From Pseudomonas lurida (GTDB lineage Bacteria > Pseudomonadota > Gammaproteobacteria > Pseudomonadales > Pseudomonadaceae): DNA of 64,000 bases. Of this stretch, positions 1 to 9,666 are shown in pieces (within the stretch, counting starts at the first letter, position 1; each line of letters begins with the position of its first letter). Under the pieces are notes generated by a model. It was not told the origin of the DNA, searched no databases, and worked only from the letters and a program-made list of their open reading frames with translations. The stretch covers positions 1 to 64,000 of the forward strand of contig NZ_JAAMRE010000006.1 of assembly GCF_013522705.1 (NCBI RefSeq), written 5' to 3'. The translations under genes and the position numbers were made by a program.

Positions 1-120
1 GGCTTGCCCCGCGTTGGGCTGCGCAGCAGCCCCAATAGGAGCGTCGCAGTATGCCAGGCAGCTCCGGGACTATGTTTTGGGGCTGCTGCGCAGCCCGACG
101 CGGGGCAAGCCCGCTCGCCA
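1..120. repeat. REPIN-like pair of inverted REP sequences (left edge cut)
   Basis: Two copies of a GC-rich element face each other at about 1-35 and 77-111. Their arms, containing GGCTTGCCCCGCG and GGGCTGCGCAGCAGCCCC, are reverse complements apart from single mismatches. The right copy continues into CCGCTCGCCACA, the usual outer end of Pseudomonas REP elements. The left copy is cut by the window edge. A second, different REP-like fragment (CAAGCCCCCTCCCACA) lies near 168-183. The stretch lies downstream of the fad operon and no gene is visible in it. Confidence 0.75.
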
Positions 121-186
121 CAGGTTACTGGTTGCCCGTTCCGTCTCTTAACTGACCGGCATTGGCGCAAGCCCCCTCCCACATTT

Positions 187-960
187 TTACTGGTCCTTGA
201 ATTGCGGCGCGCGTTTGGCCACAAATGCCGCCATGCCTTCCTTCTGATCCTGCGTCGCGAAGGCCGCATGGAATACCCGTCGCTCAAAGCGCACGCCTTC
301 GGACAGGCTCACTTCGAATGCACGGTTCACGCTTTCCTTGACCATCATGCTGATCGGCACCGATTTGCCCGCAATCAGCGTCGCGACTTTCAAGGCCTCA
401 TCCAGCAAATCGTCGGCCGGCACGATACGTGCGACGATGCCACAGCGCTCGGCCTCGACTGCATCGATAAAACGCCCGGTCAGGCACATTTCCATGGCCT
501 TGGCCTTGCCCACCGCGCGAGTCAGGCGTTGAGTACCACCCATGCCCGGCAGCACACCCAGATTGATTTCCGGCTGGCCGAACTTGGCACCGTCACCGGC
601 CAGGATAAAGTCGCACATCAACGCCAGCTCACAGCCACCACCCAGGGCAAAGCCGTTAACGGCGGCGATGATCGGCTTGCGGCGGTTGGCCACGCGGTCG
701 CTGTCGCTGAACAGGTCGTCCATATAAATCTGCGGGTAGGTCAGCTCGGCCATTTCCTTGATATCGGCGCCGGCGGCGAAGGCCTTTTTCGAACCGGTCA
801 GCACGATGCAGCCGATTTCCGGATTGGCCTCCAGGCCATCCAGGGCCTGGTTCAACTCGCTTACCAACTGTGCGTTCAGCGCGTTCAGCGCCTGCGGGCG
901 GTTCAGGGTGATCAAACCGACCCGGCCTTGAACCTCAAGCAAAATAGTCTCGTAACTCAT
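187..960 (-). CDS. fadB1x: Enoyl-CoA hydratase (crotonase family), last gene of the fad operon
   Basis: This 257-residue crotonase-fold enzyme would hydrate 2-enoyl-CoA to 3-hydroxyacyl-CoA in the cytoplasm. The oxyanion-hole segment with GGGCELAL and the downstream [14 protein letters not shown] segment supply the two glutamates expected of a true hydratase. Length is normal for the family. It is the promoter-distal gene of a five-gene leftward operon, 11 bases after the acyl-CoA dehydrogenase stop. Gene order matches PP_2213-PP_2217 of P. putida, where this position is fadB1x. Family confidence is high; the preferred chain length or branching is inferred only from the operon. Confidence 0.9.
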   Translation of the reverse strand: MSYETILLEVQGRVGLITLNRPQALNALNAQLVSELNQALDGLEANPEIGCIVLTGSKKAFAAGADIKEMAELTYPQIYMDDLFSDSDRVANRRKPIIAAVNGFALGGGCELALMCDFILAGDGAKFGQPEINLGVLPGMGGTQRLTRAVGKAKAMEMCLTGRFIDAVEAERCGIVARIVPADDLLDEALKVATLIAGKSVPISMMVKESVNRAFEVSLSEGVRFERRVFHAAFATQDQKEGMAAFVAKRAPQFKDQ

Positions 961-971
961 GTATCGGCTCC

Positions 972-2099
972 TTAGAGATTGCGTGAGATGACCATGCGTT
1001 GAATATCGCTGGTGCCTTCGTAAATCTGGCAGACCCGCACATCGCGATAGATGCGCTCCAGGGGAAAGTCGCTCAGGTAACCGTAACCGCCGAGGGTTTG
1101 CAAGGCGGCCGAACAGACTTTCTCAGCCATTTCCGAGGCGAACAGCTTGGCCATCGAAGCCTCCACCAGCGCCGGCTTGCCGCTGTCACGCAGGGCGGCG
1201 GCGTAATGCACCATCTGCCGCGCCACCGCGATCTGCGTGGCCATGTCCGCCAGGCGAAACGCCACAGCCTGATGTTCGATCAGCGCCTTGCCGAAGCTTT
1301 CGCGCTCGCGGGCATAGTCGCGGGCCGCCTCAAACGCAGCGCGGGCCATGCCCACCGCTTGTGCGGCGATACCTACGCGGCCGCCTTCAAGATTGGCCAG
1401 GGCGATTTTATAGCCCTCGCCCTCCTCCCCCAGGCGATTGGCCAGCGGCACCTTCAGGTCTTCGAACAGAATCTGGCAGGTGTCGGAAGCATGCTGGCCG
1501 AGCTTGTCCTCGACTCGCGCCACGCTGTAGCCCGGTGAGTCCGTCGGCACGATAAACGCGCTGATGCCACGCTTGCCCGCCGCCGGGTCGGTTACGGCAA
1601 ACACAATCACCACCCCGGCGTTCTGCCCGGAGGTGATGAACTGTTTGCAGCCATTGAGCACGTAGTGATCGCCCTCCAGGCGCGCGCGGGTTTTCAGGCT
1701 GCTGGCATCCGAGCCGGCCTGGGGTTCGGTCAGGGCGAACGCGCCGAGCATGGCGCCGCTGGCCAGAGGCGTGAGGAACCGGGCCTTTTGCTGATCGTTG
1801 CCGAACTTGAGGATCGGCACGCAGCCCACCGAGTTATGCACGCTCATGATGGTGGAACAGGCGCCGTCACCGGCGGCGATTTCTTCCAGGGCCATGGCGT
1901 AGGCCAGGTAACCGGTGTCGCAACCGCCCCACTGTTCCGGCACCAGCATGCCGAAAAAGCCCAACTCGGCCATCTCGCCGATGGCTTCTTTGGGAAAGCG
2001 GTGCTCGCGGTCCCACTCGGCGGCGAATGGTTTGAGGCGTTCCTGGGCAAATTGCCGGGCCGCATCGCTGATTTGCAGGTGTTCGTCATTGGGCAGCAT
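972..2099 (-). CDS. Acyl-CoA dehydrogenase, short/branched-chain type
   Basis: This is a 375-residue FAD-dependent acyl-CoA dehydrogenase introducing the alpha,beta double bond. The helical N-terminal domain, the central beta domain ([16 protein letters not shown]) and the C-terminal helical domain are all present. The C-terminal YEGTSDIQ motif carries the likely catalytic glutamate, placed as in short-chain and 2-methyl-branched acyl-CoA dehydrogenases. It lies between thiolase (12-base gap) and enoyl-CoA hydratase (11-base gap), so it is co-transcribed. It corresponds in position to PP_2216 of P. putida. Substrate preference for short or branched chains is inference. Confidence 0.9.
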   Translation of the reverse strand: MLPNDEHLQISDAARQFAQERLKPFAAEWDREHRFPKEAIGEMAELGFFGMLVPEQWGGCDTGYLAYAMALEEIAAGDGACSTIMSVHNSVGCVPILKFGNDQQKARFLTPLASGAMLGAFALTEPQAGSDASSLKTRARLEGDHYVLNGCKQFITSGQNAGVVIVFAVTDPAAGKRGISAFIVPTDSPGYSVARVEDKLGQHASDTCQILFEDLKVPLANRLGEEGEGYKIALANLEGGRVGIAAQAVGMARAAFEAARDYARERESFGKALIEHQAVAFRLADMATQIAVARQMVHYAAALRDSGKPALVEASMAKLFASEMAEKVCSAALQTLGGYGYLSDFPLERIYRDVRVCQIYEGTSDIQRMVISRNL

Positions 2100-2111
2100 G
2101 GTGCAGAGTCC

Positions 2112-3296
2112 TTAATACAGGCATTCGACGGCCATGGCCGTGGCTTCGCCACCGCCGATGCAGATAGCGGCCACGCCGCGCTTGAGGCCTTTTTGGCGCA
2201 GGGCTGCGAGCAGGGTCACGAGGATGCGCGCGCCGGACGCGCCGATCGGGTGCCCCAACGCGCAGGCACCACCGTGGATATTGACCTTGGCATGCGCAAT
2301 CTGCAGCTTGCTCATGGTCACCAGGGTCACCACGGCAAAGGCTTCGTTGATTTCAAACAGATCGACTTCGTCCAGAGTCCAGCCGGTCTTGCTCATCAGC
2401 TTGCGAATCGCCCCCACCGGCGCCACCGGGAACAATCCAGGCTCATCGGCAAAGGCCGCGTGCCCGTGGATCACCGCCAACGGCTTGAGGCCACGCTTGA
2501 GCGCCTCGGACTCGCGCATCAGCATTAGCGCCGCCGCGCCGTCGGAGATCGAGCTGGAGTTGGCCGCCGTCACCGTGCCGCCTTCGCGGAACGCCGGTTT
2601 CAACTGGGCGATCTTGTCCAATTTGGCCTTCGGCGGTTGCTCGTCGTGCAGGATGGTTTTCTGTTCCTTGCCCACCGTGACCTGGACCGGCACGATCTCG
2701 GCGGCAAAGTGCCCGTGGCTGATCGCCTCCTGGGCGCGGCCCAGGGACGCGATGGCGAAGGCGTCCTGGGCTTCACGGGTAAAGCCGTTATGCAGGGCGC
2801 ACTCTTCGGCGAAGGTGCCCATCAGGCGGCCTTTGTCGTAGGCATCCTCCAGGCCGTCGAGGAACATATGGTCGAGCACACGGCCATGGCCCATGCGGTA
2901 ACCGCTGCGGGCGCGGTCCAGCAGATACGGCGCGTTGGACATGCTCTCCATGCCCCCCGCGATCACCACGTCGACGCTGCCGGCCGCCAGCGAGTCGTGG
3001 GCCAGGATGGTCGCCTCCATGCCCGAGCCGCACATCTTGTTGAGGGTGGTGCAGCGAGTGCCCTTGTCCAGCCCGGCGCCCAGTGCCGCCTGGCGCGCCG
3101 GCGCCTGACCGAGGCCGGCGGGCAACACGCAACCGAACAGCACTTCATCCACGGCATCGGTGGCGATGCCGGCGCGCTCGACCACTGCGCGAATCGCCGC
3201 AGAGCCCAGCTGCGGCGCGGTCAGGCCCTTGAGGTCGCCCTGAAACCCGCCCATGGGCGTACGTGCGGCGCTGACAATCACAATCGGATCGTTCAT
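2112..3296 (-). CDS. fadAx: Acetyl-CoA acetyltransferase / 3-ketoacyl-CoA thiolase
   Basis: This 394-residue thiolase would perform the last cleavage step, releasing acetyl-CoA and a shortened acyl-CoA. Both active-site cysteines are visible: the nucleophile in [10 protein letters not shown] and the proton-shuttling one in CIGGGEATA. The histidine of the GHPIGASGA motif is present too. It is the third gene transcribed in the fad operon, 12 bases after the dehydrogenase of the previous step. Position and family match fadAx of P. putida. Cleavage of 2-methylacetoacetyl-CoA in isoleucine breakdown is a plausible role but not shown by sequence. Confidence 0.92.
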   Translation of the reverse strand: MNDPIVIVSAARTPMGGFQGDLKGLTAPQLGSAAIRAVVERAGIATDAVDEVLFGCVLPAGLGQAPARQAALGAGLDKGTRCTTLNKMCGSGMEATILAHDSLAAGSVDVVIAGGMESMSNAPYLLDRARSGYRMGHGRVLDHMFLDGLEDAYDKGRLMGTFAEECALHNGFTREAQDAFAIASLGRAQEAISHGHFAAEIVPVQVTVGKEQKTILHDEQPPKAKLDKIAQLKPAFREGGTVTAANSSSISDGAAALMLMRESEALKRGLKPLAVIHGHAAFADEPGLFPVAPVGAIRKLMSKTGWTLDEVDLFEINEAFAVVTLVTMSKLQIAHAKVNIHGGACALGHPIGASGARILVTLLAALRQKGLKRGVAAICIGGGEATAMAVECLY

Positions 3297-3308
3297 CGGT
3301 TGTCCTCC

Positions 3309-4076
3309 TTACTTGGCCGCCATGCGCAAGGCGCCGTCGAGACGGATCACCTCGCCATTGAGCATGCTGTTTTCAATGATGTGCCGCACCAGCGCGGCGT
3401 ATTCGGCGGGTTTGCCCAGGCGCGGCGGGAATGGCACGCCGGCGGCCAGGGAGTCGCGTACTTCGGGGGTCATGCCGGCCATCATAGGGGTCTCGAAGAT
3501 GCCGGGGGCGATGGTCATCACACGGATGCCAAAGCGTGCCAGTTCTCGGGCGGCGGGCAAGGTGAGGCTGGCAATCGCGCCTTTGGACGCCGCGTATGCA
3601 GCCTGGCCGATCTGCCCGTCGAATGCGGCGACCGACGCGGTATTAATGATCACGCCGCGCTCGCCCTCGGCATTGGCCTCGGTTTCAGCGATGGCCGCCG
3701 CCGCCAGGCGCAGCAGGTTGAAGCTGCCGATCAGGTTGACGTTGATGACCTGCGCAAAACTCGCCAGCCCATGAGGGCCGTTCTTGCCGAGGATCTTCTC
3801 GCCACGCACCACACCGGCGCAATTGACCAGCCCGTGCAGCCCGCCAAACGCCGCCACCGTGGCCTGCACCGCCGCTTCAGCCGCCGCTTCCTGGCTGATA
3901 TCGGCGACCGTGCTGCGGGCGTTGTCGCCCAGGTGCCGGGCCTTGGCCGCCACGGCGTCGGCATTCAAATCCACCAGCATCACCTTGGCGCCGGCACCGA
4001 CCAACATGTCGGCGGTGGCCGCGCCGAGGCCCGAAGCGCCGCCGCTGACCAGGAATACCTTGTTTTCAATCTGCAT
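3309..4076 (-). CDS. fadB2x: 3-hydroxyacyl-CoA dehydrogenase, SDR type (HSD10-like)
   Basis: A 255-residue short-chain dehydrogenase predicted to oxidise 3-hydroxyacyl-CoA, including 3-hydroxy-2-methylbutyryl-CoA, using NAD+. The N-terminal [10 protein letters not shown] motif binds the dinucleotide, with an Asp after strand 2 (MLVDLNAD) favouring NAD over NADP. The catalytic YAASK motif and upstream serine (INTASVAAF) are intact. It resembles type II 3-hydroxyacyl-CoA dehydrogenase, matching the fadB2x position in P. putida. It follows the synthetase gene by 21 bases and precedes thiolase by 12. Confidence 0.9.
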   Translation of the reverse strand: MQIENKVFLVSGGASGLGAATADMLVGAGAKVMLVDLNADAVAAKARHLGDNARSTVADISQEAAAEAAVQATVAAFGGLHGLVNCAGVVRGEKILGKNGPHGLASFAQVINVNLIGSFNLLRLAAAAIAETEANAEGERGVIINTASVAAFDGQIGQAAYAASKGAIASLTLPAARELARFGIRVMTIAPGIFETPMMAGMTPEVRDSLAAGVPFPPRLGKPAEYAALVRHIIENSMLNGEVIRLDGALRMAAK

Positions 4077-4097
4077 CGTTGTGTCCTTAAAAAGGGA

Positions 4098-5747
4098 TCA
4101 CGCCACCGCTGCTTGAGCTTTGGCGATTTCCTGATTACGCAAGATAAAACGTTGCAACTTGCCGCTGGGGGTCTTGGGCAAGTCACTGACGAATTCGATT
4201 TCCCGTGGATAGGCATGCGCGGCCAGGCGCTGGCGCACATGCAGGCGCAGTTCTTCGGCCAGTTCCGGCGTGGCGCGGTATTGCTCGTTGATCACCACGA
4301 ACGCTTTGACCAACTCGGTGCGCTCCGGGTCGGGTTTGCCGACCACCGCCGCCTCGATCACCGCCGGGTGCTCGACCAGTGCACTTTCCACGTCGAACGG
4401 GCCCACGCGATAACCGGAAGTGGTAATCACGTCGTCACTGCGTCCGACAAAACTGATGCTGCCGTCCGGGTTCAGCTCCACGGTGTCGCCGCTGAGGTAG
4501 TACTTGCCGACAAAGGCCTTGGTCTTGACGCCTTCGTAGCCGGCAAACCAGCACATCGGCGACTGCTCGCGGTCGATGGCCAGGATGCCGGGCTGGCCGG
4601 CGGGTAATTCCTGGTACGCCTCGTCCAGCACCACGATACGGTGCCCCGGCGACGCGAACCCGGCGGAGCCGACGTGCACCGGATGAGCCAGGCCATGGTG
4701 ATTGCACAGCACCATGCCCAACTCGGTCTGGCCATAGTGGTCGTGGATGGTCACGCCGAGGTTGTCGGCGAACCAGCGGATCACCTCCGGGTTCAGCGGC
4801 TCGCCGGCACTGCTGACAATGCGCAGTTTGCCCTTGATCGACCGGGCGAACTGCTCGCCGCCGGCAATCAGCAAACGGTAGGCGGTGGGAGAACCGGTGA
4901 GGTTGGTGATCCCGTATTTGTTGATCACCCGGCAGGTACTCTCCAGGGTGAACGGGCCGTCGTAGAAGGTAATCGGGTGGCCCATGTACAGCGGCCCGGT
5001 CACGCCGAAATAGATGCCGTAGGCCCAGCCCGGATCGGCGACGTTCCAGAACGCGTCTTCGGGCCGCAGGTCGACGGCGTCGCGGGTGTAGCTCTGGAAT
5101 GCGACAATCGCCTTGAGCGGCACCGACAGTGCTTTGGACGGGCCGGTGGTGCCCGACGTAAACATCAGCAGGAACGGTTCCTCCGCGCTCAGCAGCACCG
5201 GCTCGCAGAGGTTGGAATACGTGGGGAGCTCGGCCCAGAAACTGAAGTCGCCGCGCACGATGCCTTCGCCCTTGGGGCCAGCGACCGTGACGATAAGGGG
5301 GCAACCCTGCACCTCGGCGAGCTTGGGCCGGTTAACCGCGTCGGTGACCACCAGCGCCGCGCCGGAGCTGTTCACACGGTGTTCAATGGCCTTGGGGCCG
5401 AACGCGGTAAACAGCGGCTGGTATACCGCGCCTATGCGCCAGGTGGCCAGCACCACCACCAGCAACTCCGCCGTGCGTGGCAGCAGACCGGCGACCTTGT
5501 CGCCGCGCTTCACACCTTGGGCGAGGAGGAAATTGGCGAAGCGTGCCGCCTGGTCCTGCAGGTCGGTAAAAGTGACGGTGGCGCTGCGCCCGTCCTTGCC
5601 CTCCCAGAACAGCGCGATGCGCCCCGGCAACGCGTAGCGGTCGCAGCATTCGACGCAGGCGTTCAGGCCCTGCAGGCTGCCCGCCAGAGTGGCCTCGACG
5701 GTGAGCGGATAATCAAATTCGGTGGTGGCGGCCAAATAGTCACGCAT
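4098..5747 (-). CDS. Acyl-CoA synthetase (AMP-forming), first gene of the fad operon
   Basis: This 549-residue ANL-family ligase would activate a short or medium carboxylic acid to its CoA thioester. The P-loop FTSGTTGPSK, the HDHYGQTELG motif and the C-terminal catalytic lysine in KTPSGKLQRF are all present. The open frame extends upstream to 5858. I chose the ATG at 5747 because AAGGA lies a few bases upstream of it and the protein then begins MRDYLAATTEFDYP, as expected for this family. It heads the operon and sets its substrate. It equals the PP_2213 position of P. putida. Alternative: an acetyl/propionyl-CoA synthetase relative. Confidence 0.88.
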   Translation of the reverse strand: MRDYLAATTEFDYPLTVEATLAGSLQGLNACVECCDRYALPGRIALFWEGKDGRSATVTFTDLQDQAARFANFLLAQGVKRGDKVAGLLPRTAELLVVVLATWRIGAVYQPLFTAFGPKAIEHRVNSSGAALVVTDAVNRPKLAEVQGCPLIVTVAGPKGEGIVRGDFSFWAELPTYSNLCEPVLLSAEEPFLLMFTSGTTGPSKALSVPLKAIVAFQSYTRDAVDLRPEDAFWNVADPGWAYGIYFGVTGPLYMGHPITFYDGPFTLESTCRVINKYGITNLTGSPTAYRLLIAGGEQFARSIKGKLRIVSSAGEPLNPEVIRWFADNLGVTIHDHYGQTELGMVLCNHHGLAHPVHVGSAGFASPGHRIVVLDEAYQELPAGQPGILAIDREQSPMCWFAGYEGVKTKAFVGKYYLSGDTVELNPDGSISFVGRSDDVITTSGYRVGPFDVESALVEHPAVIEAAVVGKPDPERTELVKAFVVINEQYRATPELAEELRLHVRQRLAAHAYPREIEFVSDLPKTPSGKLQRFILRNQEIAKAQAAVA

Positions 5748-5989
5748 CGCTTGGAATCCTTCGGTCGTTTTTATTTTCAGGACGTTTTTTTTACGACAAG
5801 CACCGCGGAAATAGTCGCTCCAGCGCGCTTCACCAGCAATGGTCAAAGCCTTCAACATGGCTGACTGTTTTGGCCAATGCCGCGTTTGATCATAGACCGC
5901 GCCGATGAAGCGGTCGGCCCAAGCGATTGGACGCCCTGCCCGTCAGCTTCTACCCTGACGAGCTGCGCCACCTGAGAAGCTCCCGCCCG
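5748..5989. promoter_or_regulatory. Divergent intergenic region between fad operon and bestrophin gene
   Basis: The region separates the leftward fad operon from the rightward bestrophin gene and must hold the promoter of the fad operon. An A/T-rich patch at about 5768-5792 is the best place for the operon promoter. I see no convincing palindromic operator and no regulator gene beside it. Confidence 0.35.
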
Positions 5990-6883
5990 ATGATCGTGCG
6001 TCCCAAACCCAACCTGCTGGGTATCCTGTTTTCCCTCAAGGGGTCGATTGCCAAGCGCATTGCCTTGCGCAGCCTGCTGGTGACGTTGCTCGCGTCGGTG
6101 ATCGTGCTGGTGGAAACCCTGCACCCGGCGTACTTCTCCAAGGTCAATGCCACCCCCTTCACCTTGCTCGGGCTGTCGCTGTCGATCTTCATGAGTTTTC
6201 GCAACAACGCCTGCTACGACCGCTGGTGGGAAGGCCGCAAGCAACTGGGTCAGATGGTGATCGAAGTGCGCTCGCTGATTCGGCAAACCCAGGTGCTGAC
6301 CGATACGTCCGAGCGAGCGCACGTGTTGCGCGCTGTGTGTGGCTTCGCCCACGGCTTGATCGCGCGTCTGCGCCATGAAGACGAAGCCTCGGCCATACAA
6401 CCGTGGACGCAGGCGCAGGCCGACCACCCGAACCTGCCCGATCAAGTGCTGCAGCAGGTGGGCGCGCGCTTCAGCGAACTGGCCGCGCGCGGCGCAATCA
6501 GCGAATGGCGCTACACCCAGTGGGAAACTCGCCTGGTCAGCCTGAGCCAGGTGCAGGCCGCGTGTGAGCGGATCAAGCACACGCCGCTGCCCTTCCCTTA
6601 CACGCTGCTGCTGCACCGCACCATCTACCTGTTCTGCATCCTGCTGCCCTTCGCCATGGCCGAACCCCTCGGCTGGCTGACGCCGGTATTCACCGCCATT
6701 GTCAGCTACACCTTTTTCGGCCTCGACGAAATCGGCGATGACCTGGAAGACCCGTTTGGCTTTGACGAGAACGATCTGCCCTGCAACGCGATCCTGCGCA
6801 CCCTGGAGCGCGAGGTGCTGGCCGCCCTCGGTGTGACGCAGCTGCCGCCGGCCTTGGAGCCGGTGGAATACGTGCTCACCTGA
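5990..6883 (+). CDS. Bestrophin-family (UPF0187/YneE-like) membrane channel protein
   Basis: This 297-residue inner-membrane protein belongs to the bacterial bestrophin family, probable anion or cation channels forming pentamers. The signature RNNACYDRWWEGRK follows the second membrane segment. Hydrophobic segments lie near residues 25-45, 55-70, 210-230 and 235-255. The acidic DEIGDDLEDPFG stretch resembles the calcium-clasp region of animal bestrophins. The frame is open from 5927, but the start at 5990 (MIVRPKPNLLG) agrees with family N-termini. Its partner and ion are unknown. It is separate from the fad operon, which runs the other way. Confidence 0.82.
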   Translation: MIVRPKPNLLGILFSLKGSIAKRIALRSLLVTLLASVIVLVETLHPAYFSKVNATPFTLLGLSLSIFMSFRNNACYDRWWEGRKQLGQMVIEVRSLIRQTQVLTDTSERAHVLRAVCGFAHGLIARLRHEDEASAIQPWTQAQADHPNLPDQVLQQVGARFSELAARGAISEWRYTQWETRLVSLSQVQAACERIKHTPLPFPYTLLLHRTIYLFCILLPFAMAEPLGWLTPVFTAIVSYTFFGLDEIGDDLEDPFGFDENDLPCNAILRTLEREVLAALGVTQLPPALEPVEYVLT

Positions 6884-6959
6884 TGCGGGTTTGACACCTG
6901 CCGTGGTCTGGTCGAAGCTTGCGGCTTTAAACGAGCTGCCCACGCTTTCGGACGCCTGC

Positions 6960-8018
6960 ATGTCAAAGTCACGCCGTTACGCCCTCGTCGGCCTGTGCGC
7001 CCTGTTGTTTATCGGACTGATCATTGGGTATTTCACCCACACCCCCCAAGTGGCCGTGCCGCCTGCCATTGCCAAAGGCTATTCGAAAGCGTTGAAACAG
7101 GCGCATAACGGCGAGCCCGGCGCAGCGCGCGTGCTGTACCAGCAACTCGCGCGCCCGGACCTGTCGCCGGAACGCCGTGCCGCGTTGCATGCCGAATTGC
7201 CCAACTACCCCAGCCCCCAGGCGCTGAAGCTGGCGGATAAGGACCTGGCTCACGAGGCACCGCTGGTGCGCGAGGCGGCGATCCATAGCATCGTCGGCCT
7301 GGTGCCCAGCGGCCAGCGCACTCTGTTGCTCGGTCCGCTGCTGGATGACCCGGAGCAACGCGTTCGTTTTGCCGCCGCCAACGCCCTGCTCGGCCTGTCG
7401 CCCGACGCCCTGGGCCTGTATTTCGGCCCGCTGCAACAGGTGCTGGACGAATACGTCAAACACCTCAAGGCCCAGCCCGAAACTGCTGAAGGCTGGATTC
7501 AATTGGCGCGCCTGTACATCCACAGCGCGCTGCTGCCCGAGGCGCAAAATGCGCTGGAACAGGCCACACGCCTGCAGCCGGACAATCTGCCGGCGGTGGT
7601 GGCGCAGATCGAGTTGCTCGACAAACAGGGCAAGACCGACGAATCGCGGCAGCTGTTGGCCCGGCAATTGGCGGCGCATCCGGAGTCGGCTTACCTGCAG
7701 CACGCCCTCGGCCTGTGGCTGCTGCACCATGGCGAGCGCACGTATGCGTTGCTCGGCCTGTCCAAAGCGGTAGAGCTGGAACCGGATAATCAGGATTACC
7801 GCTACGACCTGGCCACCACTCTGCACGCCCAGCAGGAACTGGAAGCTGCCCAGCGCCAGTTGGAAGAAATCGTCCAGCGCCACCCGGCCAACCGCAAGGC
7901 GCGCGTGTTGCTGATCAACTACTGGAAAGAGAGCGGCCAGTTGCAGAACGTGCAGGTATTGCTGGCCCAGCTCGAACAACAGAACCCGGATGACCCGGCG
8001 CTGCAGCAAGGCCTGTAA
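6960..8018 (+). CDS. Membrane-anchored TPR-repeat protein
   Basis: This 352-residue protein starts with a short basic stretch and one hydrophobic segment (about residues 8-26), which would anchor it in the inner membrane with the rest periplasmic. A HEAT-like helical region follows (about 90-155), then TPR units from about 165 to the end, with repeated LxxALxLxPDN-type motifs. The ORF is open from 6891; the ATG at 6960 puts the hydrophobic anchor at the N-terminus. The C-terminus, ending NPDDPALQ, closely resembles the shorter fragment at 27466-28026. Function is unknown; TPR domains usually mediate protein contacts. Confidence 0.75.
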   Translation: MSKSRRYALVGLCALLFIGLIIGYFTHTPQVAVPPAIAKGYSKALKQAHNGEPGAARVLYQQLARPDLSPERRAALHAELPNYPSPQALKLADKDLAHEAPLVREAAIHSIVGLVPSGQRTLLLGPLLDDPEQRVRFAAANALLGLSPDALGLYFGPLQQVLDEYVKHLKAQPETAEGWIQLARLYIHSALLPEAQNALEQATRLQPDNLPAVVAQIELLDKQGKTDESRQLLARQLAAHPESAYLQHALGLWLLHHGERTYALLGLSKAVELEPDNQDYRYDLATTLHAQQELEAAQRQLEEIVQRHPANRKARVLLINYWKESGQLQNVQVLLAQLEQQNPDDPALQQGL

Positions 8019-8163
8019 GGCTTATACAAAAAGTTGGAAAAAAGTCGCAGTCGCGCACAAACCCGCGCAAAACGTTGAACCCCCGCAACAGCCAACGGTC
8101 AAGTGCTTAAGGCGCGCCCGAACGGGTGCGCACATCTCCTCGTATGTGACCTGAGGGCACTTC

Positions 8164-9666
8164 TTGTCTACATCTAAAGCGTTGTTAACCGAAAAAGCAG
8201 CCATCGGCATTGAAGGTCTCGACGACATTCTTTCCGGTGGGTTGTCCCGCAGCCATTTGTTTCTGCTCGAAGGTGAGCCAGGGACCGGCAAAACCACCGT
8301 AGCCTTGCATTTCCTGCAGGCCGGCGCGAAAAACGGTGAAACATCGTTGTACATCACCCTGTCCGAAACCGAGCGTGAGCTGCGCCAGGGTGCCAAGTCC
8401 CACGGTTGGGACCTGGACGACAATATCCATATCTTTGAATTGACCCCGCCCGAGAGCCTGCTCAACGCCGAGCACCAGCAGAGCCTGCTGTACTCCTCGG
8501 ACCTGGAACTGGGTGAAGCGACCCGGCAGATTTTCGAAGTAGTCGAGCGTGTCAAGCCAACCCGCGTGGTGATCGACAGCCTGTCCGAGATCCGCCTGCT
8601 TGCCCAGAGTTCGCTGCGTTATCGCCGGCAAATCCTGGCCATCAAGCATTACTTCGTGCGCTATGACGCCACGGTGCTGCTGTTGGACGACCTGACCACC
8701 GAATCCCTGGACAAGACCGTGCACAGCGTCGCCCACGGCGTGATCCGCCTGGAAGAACTGACACCCAACTACGGCGCCGAACGCCGCCGCGTGCGCGTGG
8801 TGAAGTACCGCGGCCAGAAATACCGCGGTGGGTTCCACGATTTCACCATCATGGGCGACGGCATTCATGTGTTCCCGCGCCTGGTGGCGGCCGAGCATCG
8901 TGGCGGTTATGTGCGCCAGACCCTGAGCAGCGGCATCCACGAACTGGATGCGTTGATGGGCGGCGGTGTCGAGACCGGCTCCAGCAGCCTGATTCTGGGT
9001 CCGGCGGGCACCGGCAAATCGCTGATTTCGATGATCTTCGCCGCCGCCGCGGTAGCGCGTGGGGAAAAGGCCGCGCTGTTTATCTTCGACGAAGAGCTGG
9101 GGCTGCTGTTCGAACGCATGCGCAATATGGGCATTGACCTTGTCGCGCTGCAAGCGACCGGAAACCTGCTGATCGAACAGGTGGACGCCGCCGAGCTGTC
9201 GCCTGGTGAGTTTTCCCACCGCGTGCGACGTTGCGTGGATGAGCGCGGGATCAAGACCGTGGTGATCGACAGCATCAACGGCTATCAGGCCGCGATGCCT
9301 GAAGAAAACGCCTTGATCCTGCATATGCACGAGCTGTTGCTGTACCTCAACCGCCGTGGCGCGGCGACGTTCATGACCGTCGCGCAACATGGCCTCGTTG
9401 GCGACATGCAGGCGCCGGTCGACATTACTTACCTGGCCGACACCGTGATCCTGCTGCGTTACTTCGAAGCACAGGGCAAAGTGCGTCGCGCCATCTCCAT
9501 CATCAAGAAACGCACGGGCACCCATGAGTCGACCATTCGCGAGTATCGCATCAGTCACCAGGGCATGACCGTCGGTGAACCGCTGGCCAACTTCCAGGGC
9601 GTCCTGCGTGGCATTCCTACCTACATGGGCGCCGGTTCGCCTTTGTTGAAGGAAGAGGGAGAGTGA
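8164..9666 (+). CDS. KaiC-like tandem RecA-fold ATPase
   Basis: This 500-residue protein carries two RecA/KaiC domains. The first has Walker A GEPGTGKTT at about residues 37-45 and a Walker B around VVIDSLSEIR. The second has GPAGTGKS near 279 and VVIDSING further on. This is the two-domain architecture of cyanobacterial KaiC, but there is no KaiA or KaiB gene nearby, so a clock role is unlikely. The start is TTG at 8164, preceded by TGAGGG. The stop overlaps the next start by four bases, which predicts joint expression with a hybrid histidine kinase. It probably acts as an ATP-driven switch in that pathway. Confidence 0.88.
   Translation: MSTSKALLTEKAAIGIEGLDDILSGGLSRSHLFLLEGEPGTGKTTVALHFLQAGAKNGETSLYITLSETERELRQGAKSHGWDLDDNIHIFELTPPESLLNAEHQQSLLYSSDLELGEATRQIFEVVERVKPTRVVIDSLSEIRLLAQSSLRYRRQILAIKHYFVRYDATVLLLDDLTTESLDKTVHSVAHGVIRLEELTPNYGAERRRVRVVKYRGQKYRGGFHDFTIMGDGIHVFPRLVAAEHRGGYVRQTLSSGIHELDALMGGGVETGSSSLILGPAGTGKSLISMIFAAAAVARGEKAALFIFDEELGLLFERMRNMGIDLVALQATGNLLIEQVDAAELSPGEFSHRVRRCVDERGIKTVVIDSINGYQAAMPEENALILHMHELLLYLNRRGAATFMTVAQHGLVGDMQAPVDITYLADTVILLRYFEAQGKVRRAISIIKKRTGTHESTIREYRISHQGMTVGEPLANFQGVLRGIPTYMGAGSPLLKEEGE

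Noticed and set aside
4..975. 323-residue frame on the plus strand
   Set aside because: It is antisense to fadB1x and includes the REPIN; it has no ribosome site and no motif.
2637..4607. 656-residue open frame on the plus strand
   Set aside because: It runs opposite the thiolase, SDR and synthetase genes of the fad operon; it shows no recognisable domain and is a shadow frame.
8164..9666. Circadian clock (KaiABC) system
   Set aside because: Neither kaiA nor kaiB is present and the partner is a hybrid histidine kinase, so a clock role is not supported.
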